Translations under genes and position numbers: made by a program
Notes under the pieces: model-generated
Told to the model about the DNA's origin: nothing
Databases searched by the model: none
What the model saw: only the letters and a program-made list of their open reading frames with translations
Part shown: positions 56,793-64,000 of the stretch, piece by piece
Layout of the letters: each line of letters begins with the position of its first letter
Position numbering within the stretch: position 1 is the stretch's first letter
Origin: Microvirga tunisiensis
Lineage (GTDB): Bacteria; Pseudomonadota; Alphaproteobacteria; Rhizobiales; Beijerinckiaceae
Assembly (NCBI RefSeq): GCF_009296175.1
Contig: NZ_VOSK01000008.1
Coordinates: forward strand, 1-64,000
Reading direction: 5' to 3'
Length of the DNA stretch: 64,000 nt

Positions 56793-58469
56793 TCAATGCG
56801 CGGCCGCTTCCAGGAGCCGCGCCGCAGCCGCGCGGGCTTCCTCGGTGATTGTCGCGCCGGCGAGCATGCGGGCGATTTCCTCCCGGCGCGGCGTCGCTTC
56901 GAGCGGGATCACGCGGGTGGCGACCCGATCCTCCCCTCCGCGCACGCCTTCCTTGGCGATGAGGAAATGGCTGCCGGCCTTGGCGGCGACCTGCGGCGCG
57001 TGGGTGACGGCCATCACCTGAACGTTCCGGGCCAGACGCGCGAGGCGCTGGCCAATGGCATCGGCCACTGCGCCGCCGACGCCGGTGTCGATTTCGTCGA
57101 AGACCAGGGTCGGGGCCGAGCCCTTGTCCGCCAGCACTACTTTCAGCGCCAGCATGAAGCGGGACAGCTCGCCGCCCGAGGCCACCTTCATCAGGGGGCC
57201 GGGACGGGTCCCTGGGTTGGTCTGGGCCCAGAACTCGACGCGCTCGAAGCCGCTCGGATCGCGGCTGTCCTCGTCGGTGGTGATCTCCGTGATGAACCGC
57301 GCCCGCTCGAGCTTTAGCGGCGGCAGCTCGGCCTGGACGGCGGCATCGAGGGACTGGGCGGCCTTCTTGCGACCGGCGGAGAGGGCCTTGGCGGCTTTCA
57401 CGTAAGCGGCGTCCGCTTCCTTCAGCGCGTTCTCCAGCCCGACGAGTTTTTCCTCGCCCGCATCGATGGCAGCCACATCCTCTTCGAATCGCTGGCGCAG
57501 GGCGGCGAGCTCGTCGGCCGGGACATCGTATTTGCGGGCGGCGGCGCGCAGGGCGAAGAGGCGCTCCTCGGTCTGCTCCAGCTCGCGTGGGTCGTATTCG
57601 GTGGCCCGGATCGCCTCTTCGAGGGCCGCGCGGGCTTCGTCGATGGCGACGAGCGCAGCATCGAGAGCCTTCACACTAGGCTCGACAAGCGACGGGGCCT
57701 GGGCGCTGCGGCGCTCGAGCTTGCGCACGGCGGCCGAAAGTTCGTTGACAGGAGACGTGTTGCCAGCGACGACCTCATAGGCCTCATTGAGGTCCTGGGC
57801 CACCTTCTCCGACTGCATCATGACGACCCGGCGCCCGGCCAGGGTTTCCTCCTCCCCTGCCCGGGGGTTGAGGTTGGTCAGCTCCTCGACCGCATGACGC
57901 AGGAAATCGGCCTCCTTGCGGGCCTTTTGGATGCGGTTTCGGTGGTCCTGCAGGGCCGTACGGGCTTCGCGGACCTTTCGCGCGGCTTCCGTGACCACCT
58001 GCACCTCGGCGGAGAGGCCGCCGAAGGCATCGAGAATGGCGCGGTGCGAGACGGGATCGACCAGAGCGCGGTCGTCGTGCTGGCCATGGATCTCGACCAG
58101 GGTCGCGCCGATGGCCCTGAGGACCTGCACGCTGACGGGCTGGTCGTTGACGAACGCACGGGTGCGCCCGTCGGCCACCTGGACGCGGCGCAGGATCAGG
58201 TCGCCGTCGATATCGATATCGGCATCCGCCGCGACGCGGCGGGCCGGATGGTCCAGGGGGCAGTCGAAGACGGCCGTCACCTGGCCCTGGTTCTCGCCGT
58301 GGCGCACGAGGCTGCCGTCGCCGCGGCCGCCGAGGGCCAGGGCGAAGGCGTCGAGCAGGATGGATTTGCCAGCGCCGGTCTCACCCGTGAGGACACTCAG
58401 CCCCTCATGAAAGTGAAGCTCAAGCCTGTCGATGAGGACGATATCGCGAATCGCCAGCTGGATCAGCAT
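56793..58469 (-). CDS. recN: DNA repair protein RecN
   Basis: A 558-residue SMC-like ATPase for double-strand-break repair. N-terminal Walker A GETGAGKS in LSVLTGETGAGKSILLDAF, long coiled-coil arms in the middle (residues ~160-370), then signature SGGELSRFMLALK and Walker B TLVFDEIDTGVGG with THAPQVAA. Length matches RecN. It starts 12 bases after bamD stops, same strand. Confidence 0.96.
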   Translation of the reverse strand: MLIQLAIRDIVLIDRLELHFHEGLSVLTGETGAGKSILLDAFALALGGRGDGSLVRHGENQGQVTAVFDCPLDHPARRVAADADIDIDGDLILRRVQVADGRTRAFVNDQPVSVQVLRAIGATLVEIHGQHDDRALVDPVSHRAILDAFGGLSAEVQVVTEAARKVREARTALQDHRNRIQKARKEADFLRHAVEELTNLNPRAGEEETLAGRRVVMMQSEKVAQDLNEAYEVVAGNTSPVNELSAAVRKLERRSAQAPSLVEPSVKALDAALVAIDEARAALEEAIRATEYDPRELEQTEERLFALRAAARKYDVPADELAALRQRFEEDVAAIDAGEEKLVGLENALKEADAAYVKAAKALSAGRKKAAQSLDAAVQAELPPLKLERARFITEITTDEDSRDPSGFERVEFWAQTNPGTRPGPLMKVASGGELSRFMLALKVVLADKGSAPTLVFDEIDTGVGGAVADAIGQRLARLARNVQVMAVTHAPQVAAKAGSHFLIAKEGVRGGEDRVATRVIPLEATPRREEIARMLAGATITEEARAAAARLLEAAAH

Positions 58470-58481
58470 GGAAAGTGAGGC

Positions 58482-59378
58482 TTAACCCGTCCGCTGGCTG
58501 ACCTGGGGGACGCCGCGGAAGGCCTTGCTGATCCAGGATTGGGAATCCTCGCGCGGCTCGACGCCGCCCTTGGTCAGCAAAGCGTGGGCGTCCTTGTACC
58601 AAGGACTGTCAGGGAAGTTGTGGCCGAGAACGGCGGCGGCGGTCTGCGCCTCGTTGACGATGCCCATGGCCATGTAGGCTTCGGTGAGGCGCTCGAGGGC
58701 CTCTTCCACGTGGCGGGTCGTCTGATAGCGCGAAACCACGGTGCGGAAGCGGTTGATGGCGCCCGCATAGTTGCGCTTCTGCAGATAGAAGCGACCGACC
58801 TCCAGTTCCTTGCCGGCGAGTTGGTCACTGGCGACCTGCAGCTTCTTCTTGGCGTCCGCCACGTATTCGGAGTTCGGATAGCGCTGGATCAGCTCCTGCA
58901 GCGACAGGATGGCGCGCTCGGACTTCTCCTGATCGCGCGTGATGTCGGGGATCTGGTCGTAATAGGACGACGCCATCAGATACTGGGCATAGGCCGCATC
59001 GGACGTGTTGGGATAGCTCTGGAGATAGCGTTTGGAAGCCGTGATGGATTCCTCATAGAAGCCGCCCTCGTAATTGGCATAGGCCTCCATGATCAGTCCT
59101 CTGCGGGACCAGTCGGAATAGGGATATTGCTTGTCGAGGCTGCTGAATTTCTTCACCGCGCCGTCGAAATCGCCCTTCTGCACCCGGGCGAGACCATCGT
59201 TGTAGATTTCCTCCGCCGGGGCATTCGCCACGATCTCGGGCTTGTAGGTCTCGCTCTTGTCGAACGGATTGAGCGACGAAAGGGATTCGCAGCCGGCGAG
59301 CCCCAAGGCGCAGACGCCAAGGATCAGAGCGCGGGCGGACGCGCCTTTCATACCTGCATAAGCCTTCGCGAACGACAT
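58482..59378 (-). CDS. bamD: outer membrane assembly lipoprotein BamD
   Basis: A 298-residue lipoprotein: the signal ends LGLAGCES, with the acylated Cys. The mature part has TPR-like repeats (YNDGLARVQKGDFDGAVKKFSSLDKQYPYSDW, QYLMASSYYDQIPDITRDQ), as in the BAM complex that inserts outer-membrane beta-barrels. Start at 59378 has GGAGGACC upstream; the frame extends 62 codons through the repeat at 59472, which is not coding. Between lpxC and recN, the usual order. Confidence 0.94.
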   Translation of the reverse strand: MSFAKAYAGMKGASARALILGVCALGLAGCESLSSLNPFDKSETYKPEIVANAPAEEIYNDGLARVQKGDFDGAVKKFSSLDKQYPYSDWSRRGLIMEAYANYEGGFYEESITASKRYLQSYPNTSDAAYAQYLMASSYYDQIPDITRDQEKSERAILSLQELIQRYPNSEYVADAKKKLQVASDQLAGKELEVGRFYLQKRNYAGAINRFRTVVSRYQTTRHVEEALERLTEAYMAMGIVNEAQTAAAVLGHNFPDSPWYKDAHALLTKGGVEPREDSQSWISKAFRGVPQVSQRTG

Positions 59379-59471
59379 GCCTCGCGGTCCTCCAAAAACC
59401 GTGCTCGATGTTTTAACGATGCACCAGGGTTCTTTAGCCCAAGCATAGGGGCAGAGCCAAGCCCATACGTT

Positions 59472-59583
59472 AGCGCATCGTACGGAAAAGTGGATCCGGT
59501 TTGCCGCTCCGGACGATGCGCAACTTAAAATGAGCATCGGATGGATCCCAAAAGTGGTTTCCACCTTAGGGTCCGACGCTCTG
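59472..59583. repeat. dispersed repeat family 1, copy 4
   Basis: AGCGCATCGTACGGAAAAG ... GGACGATGCGC, then GAGCATCGGATGGATCCC ... GGGTCCGACGCTC. Same two modules and order as 14375-14490, with some substitutions. It fills the 300-base gap between bamD and lpxC; nothing else was seen in that gap. Confidence 0.85.
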
Positions 59584-59679
59584 GTTTACCCAATAGGCCT
59601 TAAGAAAGCCTGCATGAGATCATGCGGCCAATGGGCGCTTGCTGCCTATAGCGGAAATACAGGTCCGTCGAAAGCCGCT

Positions 59680-60624
59680 TTAGTGCATCTCGGGGGCGAG
59701 AACCGAAGCCGCCACGCTGCCGATATCGGCATAGCCCGTCTCGCGGCGGGGAACAGCGTCCACGATGGCGTAGTTGGAGCGGCTCGAGAACAGGGCCTCG
59801 AGCACCGAGAAATTCATGCGGTGCCCGCCGCAATAGGAGCGGTAGGTGCCGAGCAGCGGCAGACCCGCGAGGGACAGATCGCCGACCGCATCGAGCAGCT
59901 TGTGACGGACAAACTCGTCCGCATAGCGCAGGCCTTCGGGGTTCATGATGCCGTCGTCGCCGATGGCGACCGTGTTCTCGAGGGAAGCGCCCAGGGCGAA
60001 ACCGGCGCTCCAGAGCTTCTCCACGTCGCGCATGAAGCCGAAGGTGCGGGCGCGGGAGATTTCACGGCGGAAGACGGAGGGCGAGAGCTCGACGGCTTTG
60101 CGCTGGCGGCCGATCACCGGGGTGGGGAAATCGATCTCCACGTCCAGGCGGAAGGCGCGGTCGTTGGGAAGAAGCTCGGCAAACGCCTTGCCCTGCGTGA
60201 CGCGGACCGACTTGAGCACCTTGAGATAACGGCGGGTGGCGCCCTGAACGGCGATGCCGACCTGGTCGATGGCATCGATGAAGGGAGCCGAGCTGCCGTC
60301 CAGGATCGGAACCTCCGGCCCGTCGATCTCGACGAGCACGTTGTCGATGCCGAGACCGGTCAGGGCCGCCATTAGGTGCTCGATAGTGGCGACCGCGCCC
60401 GTATCGCGGTCGCCGATCACCGTGCAGAGCTCGGTGGCGGTGACCGCCAGGTGCCGAGCGTCGATCAGTCGGTCCAGGCCGCCCGGCAGGCCGGTGCGCA
60501 GGAAAGCAATGCCATGGCTCGCTTCAGCCGGATGAAGGATCATCTTCACTTCATCCCCGGAATGAACTCCGGTTCCAACCAGGGTCACGGCAGCGCGAAG
60601 CGTGGTTTGCTGGCTTTGCTTCAT
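59680..60624 (-). CDS. lpxC: UDP-3-O-acyl-N-acetylglucosamine deacetylase
   Basis: A 314-residue zinc amidase, committed step of lipid A synthesis. Zinc ligands in ATIEHLMAALTGLGIDN and FVRHKLLDAVGDL, with VPILDGSSAPFIDAI and the lid SYCGGHRMNFSVLEA. Start MKQSQQTTLRAAVTLVGTGVHSG is canonical. Lies downstream of ftsZ and a terminator, so it probably has its own promoter in 60625-60850. Confidence 0.96.
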   Translation of the reverse strand: MKQSQQTTLRAAVTLVGTGVHSGDEVKMILHPAEASHGIAFLRTGLPGGLDRLIDARHLAVTATELCTVIGDRDTGAVATIEHLMAALTGLGIDNVLVEIDGPEVPILDGSSAPFIDAIDQVGIAVQGATRRYLKVLKSVRVTQGKAFAELLPNDRAFRLDVEIDFPTPVIGRQRKAVELSPSVFRREISRARTFGFMRDVEKLWSAGFALGASLENTVAIGDDGIMNPEGLRYADEFVRHKLLDAVGDLSLAGLPLLGTYRSYCGGHRMNFSVLEALFSSRSNYAIVDAVPRRETGYADIGSVAASVLAPEMH

Positions 60625-60915
60625 TATTCCTGAACCTCAACTACCCTTGTCGCCAAACTGAGCCTCATTAGCCGGGGAAGTTGCATTTGCTGCATTGTTC
60701 TTCCGACCGGCAGGCTTCTCATTAGCGCTGCCCCTTAAACGTGGAGGCACCTTAGTCCCGCTGTCAGGCTAGGCCAAATCACGCTTTCTTACTTTGTGTT
60801 ACATTTTGGATAACTCTCAAGTCATTGATGTTAATAGATCTTTAACGAAGAAAGCCCCCAGCCGCATTGGGCTGGGGGCCTTTTGTAACATCCGTGCCAG
60901 CAGCGTCAGACCAAA
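60625..60915. other. intergenic between ftsZ and lpxC
   Basis: About 290 bases holding the ftsZ terminator (60854-60879) and, by position, the lpxC promoter. The stretch 60780-60850 is AT-rich for this genome. No gene seen. Confidence 0.6.
60854..60879 (-). terminator. intrinsic terminator after ftsZ
   Basis: GCCCCCAGCC (60854-60863) pairs perfectly with GGCTGGGGGC (60870-60879) around a six-base loop. T-rich sequence flanks both sides (TTTCTTCGTT on the minus strand, CTTTTGT on the plus), so it can act in either direction. Confidence 0.8.
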
Positions 60916-62619
60916 TCAGTTGGCCTGGCGACGCAGGAAGGCGGGAATTTCCAGTTGGTCATCTTCCGACGGAGCCCGGGGAGCCGGAGCCATCGGGGCC
61001 TGCGGAGGACGCTGGGCCTGGGGCGGCATGGGCCGGCGGGCGTACTCGGCGTGGACCGAGGACATGGGCTGGCGCGGCGCTTCCTGGCGTGGCTCGGCGG
61101 GGGCGTGCGGGGGCTCCTCACGGCGGCCGAAGCCGATGGTCGCAAGGCGCTGGATCAGCGACGGCTTATGCTCGTGAGCAGGCTCCTCGCCGCGGCTGGC
61201 GCGGATCTGATTCTGCGCCGGCATCGGCAACTCGTCGATTCGCGGCATCCGGGCCGGACGCATGGCGCGTTCCGCCTGCGGCGGGATGAAGGCGCCCTGC
61301 TCCACCGGCTCCTCATAGACCGGCTGCTGCGGAGCCGGAGCCTCGTAAGCCAATGCCTGACGGGGCTGAGCCGGCGTGAGGACCACGTCGTCGCGAATCA
61401 CAGGCTGCGGAGCGGGCTCGAGCGGCTGGGCCGCGGCCATGGGAGCCGGAGCCGCAACGTGGGCCGAAGCCAGAACGGGCGTGCCCTGGTTCAGGATCGG
61501 AGCCGCCTTCACCGATTCGGCTTGGGCGGCGGAGCGAAAGGTCGACGCAGGCTGAGTGGGCGTGGCGCGGGCGCGGGCCTCGGCACGCAGGCGCTCGGCC
61601 ACCTCGGAGATGCGCTGCTCGGTGGCAGTCAGGTCTCCGCCCTTCTCGAGAAGGGCGTGGTCGATGCCGGTCGCCACGACGGAGACGCGGATGATGCCTT
61701 CCAGGCTCTCGTCGAAGGTCGCGCCGAGGATGATGTTGGCATCCTGGTCCACTTCCTCGCGGATGCGGGTCGCTGCTTCGTCGAGCTCGTAGAGGGTGAG
61801 ATCGTTGCCGCCCGTGATCGAGATGAGCAGGCCGCGCGCGCCCTTCATCGACACGTCGTCGAGGAGCGGGTTCGCGATGGCTGCCTCGGCGGCACGGATG
61901 GCGCGCTTCTCGCCGGATGCCTCGCCCGTGCCCATCATGGCCTTGCCCATGCCGCGCATGACGGAGCGCACGTCGGCGAAGTCGAGGTTGATGAGGCCTT
62001 CCTTCACCATCAGGTCGGTGATGCAGGCAACGCCGGAATAGAGCACCTGGTCGGCCATGGCGAAAGCGTCCGCGAAGGTCGTCTTCTCTGTGGCGACACG
62101 GAACAGGTTCTGGTTCGGGATCACGATGAGCGTGTCGACCGCCTGCTGCAGCTCGTTGATGCCGGCTTCCGCCAGACGCATGCGGCGCACGCCCTCGAAC
62201 TGGAACGGCTTCGTGACGACGCCAACAGTCAGTATACCGAGTTCGCGGGCCGCGCGGGCCACGACCGGGGCCGCGCCTGTGCCGGTGCCACCGCCCATGC
62301 CGGCGGTGATGAACACCATGTGCGAGCCGGCGAGCTGATCGCGGATCTCGTCGATCACCTCTTCGGCAGCCGCGCGGCCGACCTCCGGCTGCGAGCCGGC
62401 GCCGAGGCCTTCCGTGACCTGGATGCCCATCTGGATCACGCGCTGAGCCTTGGAGGAGGCCAGAGCCTGCGCGTCGGTGTTCGACACCACGAACTCGACG
62501 CCCTCCAGACCGGATTCAATCATGTTGTTCACGGCATTTCCGCCGGCGCCACCGACGCCGAAAACCGTGATGTGCGGCTTGAGTTCCCGGATGTCCGGAG
62601 TTTGCAGATTCATTGCCAT
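60916..62619 (-). CDS. ftsZ: cell division protein FtsZ
   Basis: A 567-residue tubulin homologue that forms the Z-ring. GTP-binding [12 protein letters not shown] (about residues 107-118), [15 protein letters not shown] and the T7-loop region [11 protein letters not shown]. The C-terminus is a long Pro/Ala/Glu-rich linker (about 240 residues, typical of alphaproteobacteria) ending in the conserved peptide [13 protein letters not shown] that binds FtsA and other partners. The start is ATG 62619, preceded by AGAGGCACAGGTC; ATG 62613 is possible. About 105 bases after ftsA on the same strand. Confidence 0.96.
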   Translation of the reverse strand: MAMNLQTPDIRELKPHITVFGVGGAGGNAVNNMIESGLEGVEFVVSNTDAQALASSKAQRVIQMGIQVTEGLGAGSQPEVGRAAAEEVIDEIRDQLAGSHMVFITAGMGGGTGTGAAPVVARAARELGILTVGVVTKPFQFEGVRRMRLAEAGINELQQAVDTLIVIPNQNLFRVATEKTTFADAFAMADQVLYSGVACITDLMVKEGLINLDFADVRSVMRGMGKAMMGTGEASGEKRAIRAAEAAIANPLLDDVSMKGARGLLISITGGNDLTLYELDEAATRIREEVDQDANIILGATFDESLEGIIRVSVVATGIDHALLEKGGDLTATEQRISEVAERLRAEARARATPTQPASTFRSAAQAESVKAAPILNQGTPVLASAHVAAPAPMAAAQPLEPAPQPVIRDDVVLTPAQPRQALAYEAPAPQQPVYEEPVEQGAFIPPQAERAMRPARMPRIDELPMPAQNQIRASRGEEPAHEHKPSLIQRLATIGFGRREEPPHAPAEPRQEAPRQPMSSVHAEYARRPMPPQAQRPPQAPMAPAPRAPSEDDQLEIPAFLRRQAN

Positions 62620-62725
62620 GACCTGTGCCTCTTCTGGCCTTAATACTGATAAGCGTTTGGCGGACGCTAACCCTTGTTTACTTGAACTCTTCACGATGGC
62701 CCGCCGCGCCAACGCGTTACTCGTA

Positions 62726-64000
62726 TTAGAAACTCTCGCGAATCCAACGACCCACCCGTGAGAAGTAGCCGTCGGTTCCCGTACTCTGAAACAAGCCGCT
62801 GGAGCGCGGCTCGAAATACTCGATGTGAGCCACCTGCGGATAAACCAGGAGGCCGACCACTGCCGAAAAGGCAGGGCCCTTTGCCGCCTCAGGCAGACCC
62901 TTGATGCCGAGCGGACGCCCGACACGAACCTGGCCCTGCAAGATGCGGCGCGCCGTTTCCGGCAGCCCGACGAGCTGGCTTGCGCCGCCCGTCAGCACGA
63001 CCCGCCGTCCGGCCTGGGCCGCAAAGCCCGCGCCTTTCAACCGATCACGCACAAGTTCGAGAACTTCCTCGACCCGCGGCTTGATGATGCGAACGAGGTG
63101 CGATTTCGGCAGATGATTCGGAACGTCCCGTTCGTCCTCGTCGACCTGTGGCACCGCGATCATGTCCCGGTCATCCGCGCTCGATGTGATCGCGGAGCCG
63201 TAGAGTGTCTTGAGCCGTTCGGCTGCGGACACACGGGTCGTGAGACCGCGCGCGATGTCCATGGTCACGTGGTGACCGCCGACGGCGATGGCATCGGCAT
63301 GCACCAGATGGCCGTTGGAGAAGATGCCGACGCTCGTGGTGCCGCCGCCCATGTCGACGACCGCGCAGCCCATATCGGCTTCGTCGTCGACGAGTGCCGA
63401 GAGACCCGCCGCATAGGGCGTTGCGATCACGGCTTCGACGCCGAGATGGCAGCGCTCGACTGCGAGCATGAGATTGCGGGCGGCAGCCGCTTCGGACGTG
63501 ACCACATGCAGATCCGTACCGAGACGCTCGCCGATCATGCCGGCAGGATCGACGATGTGATTCTGCTGATCGAGCGAGAAGCCGGTCGGCAGAGCGTGAA
63601 GCACGGTTCTGCCGCGACGCAGGTCGTAGCTCGATGCTGCATCGAGCACGCGATGAACGTCGCCGGAGCCGACCGCGCCGCGCACCGGGATATGCGCTTC
63701 GAAGTGCTCGGACGCGAGACGGCCGCCGGTGAGGTTGACGATCACCGACTGGATTTCGACCTTCGCCATGCGCTCGGCAGCGTGAACCGCCTGACGGATC
63801 GCGCTTTCGGCCGCTTCCAGGTCGACGACCACGCCGCCTTTGAGGCCCACGGAGCGCTGATGGCCGATGCCGAGAATACGCGCCACATGGGTGCGGCTGC
63901 GCAGCGATTCGACCTCGTCGGCCGGCTTCAATTCCGCCACGACGCAGACGACCTTGCTCGTGCCCACATCCAGGACCGAGAGAATGGCGCTCTTGCGCGC
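62726..64000 (-). CDS. ftsA: cell division protein FtsA (5' end outside the window)
   Basis: At least 424 residues of an actin-like protein that anchors FtsZ to the membrane. The reading frame remains open to the window edge ([14 protein letters not shown]), so the start lies beyond 64000. Seen: [35 protein letters not shown] (phosphate-binding), [15 protein letters not shown], and the C-terminal amphipathic helix VGRWIRESF that binds membrane. Followed by ftsZ, as usual. Confidence 0.95.
   Translation of the reverse strand, partial: ARKSAILSVLDVGTSKVVCVVAELKPADEVESLRSRTHVARILGIGHQRSVGLKGGVVVDLEAAESAIRQAVHAAERMAKVEIQSVIVNLTGGRLASEHFEAHIPVRGAVGSGDVHRVLDAASSYDLRRGRTVLHALPTGFSLDQQNHIVDPAGMIGERLGTDLHVVTSEAAAARNLMLAVERCHLGVEAVIATPYAAGLSALVDDEADMGCAVVDMGGGTTSVGIFSNGHLVHADAIAVGGHHVTMDIARGLTTRVSAAERLKTLYGSAITSSADDRDMIAVPQVDEDERDVPNHLPKSHLVRIIKPRVEEVLELVRDRLKGAGFAAQAGRRVVLTGGASQLVGLPETARRILQGQVRVGRPLGIKGLPEAAKGPAFSAVVGLLVYPQVAHIEYFEPRSSGLFQSTGTDGYFSRVGRWIRESF

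Overview
This is a GC-rich chromosomal segment of an alphaproteobacterium of the order Hyphomicrobiales (Rhizobiales), most like the Methylobacteriaceae/Microvirga side. The clues are a circularly permuted two-piece tmRNA with tag reading frame ANDNYAPVAVAA next to an alpha-type SspB adaptor, the division and envelope order ftsA-ftsZ-lpxC-bamD-recN-(ligA), the trio fumC-DUF4169-ribbon-helix-helix, the run thyA-folA-hflK-hflC-degP, and dispersed palindromic repeats of a kind common in this order. Genus is inference; no search was run.

Layout. 0-9 kb: small lipoprotein, NUDIX-like and PhzF-like genes, a SsuABC/NMT1-type ABC importer, pyridoxal kinase, a DedA membrane protein, a 51-residue protein, and a cyclic-nucleotide-domain patatin. 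9-14.5 kb: branched-chain amino-acid synthesis (ilvC; ilvI-GST-ilvN) with a leader peptide and attenuator before ilvI. 14.5-20 kb: RMD1/DUF155 protein, miaA, serB, and acs reading without a stop into an alpha/beta hydrolase. 20-27 kb: degP, DUF2065, hflC, hflK, folA, GNAT, DUF2293 and thyA on the minus strand, then a 61-bp tandem duplication, tmRNA and sspB. 27-38 kb: cytochrome P450, fumC trio, a frameshifted RTX-like gene with an 8-G run, a large AsmA-like protein, a D-lactate-dehydrogenase-like flavoprotein and a thioesterase. 38-52 kb: UvrD helicase, Mn catalase, cyclopropane synthase, SDR, prmA, two small proteins, Xaa-Pro aminopeptidase, azlC-azlD with AraC regulator, and ligA. 52-57 kb: a repeat-flanked accessory block (frameshifted marR, DUF1428, VOC, GST, DUF899) between ligA and recN. 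57-64 kb: recN, bamD, lpxC, ftsZ, ftsA (cut by the window end).

Working together: the ilv genes are tied to a Leu/Ile/Val-rich leader; tmRNA makes the tag that SspB brings to ClpXP; HflKC and DegP share membrane and envelope protein quality control; ftsA, ftsZ, lpxC and bamD couple division to outer-membrane building. The marR block looks like a small electrophile or stress-response unit with its own operator.

Most of the window is core genome. I saw no CRISPR array, prophage, insertion sequence, defence island or tRNA. The most unusual signals are the acs-hydrolase read-through frame, the two frameshifts at short base runs (RTX-like gene and marR), the duplicated tmRNA promoter segment, the ilv leader, and the repeat-bounded accessory block.
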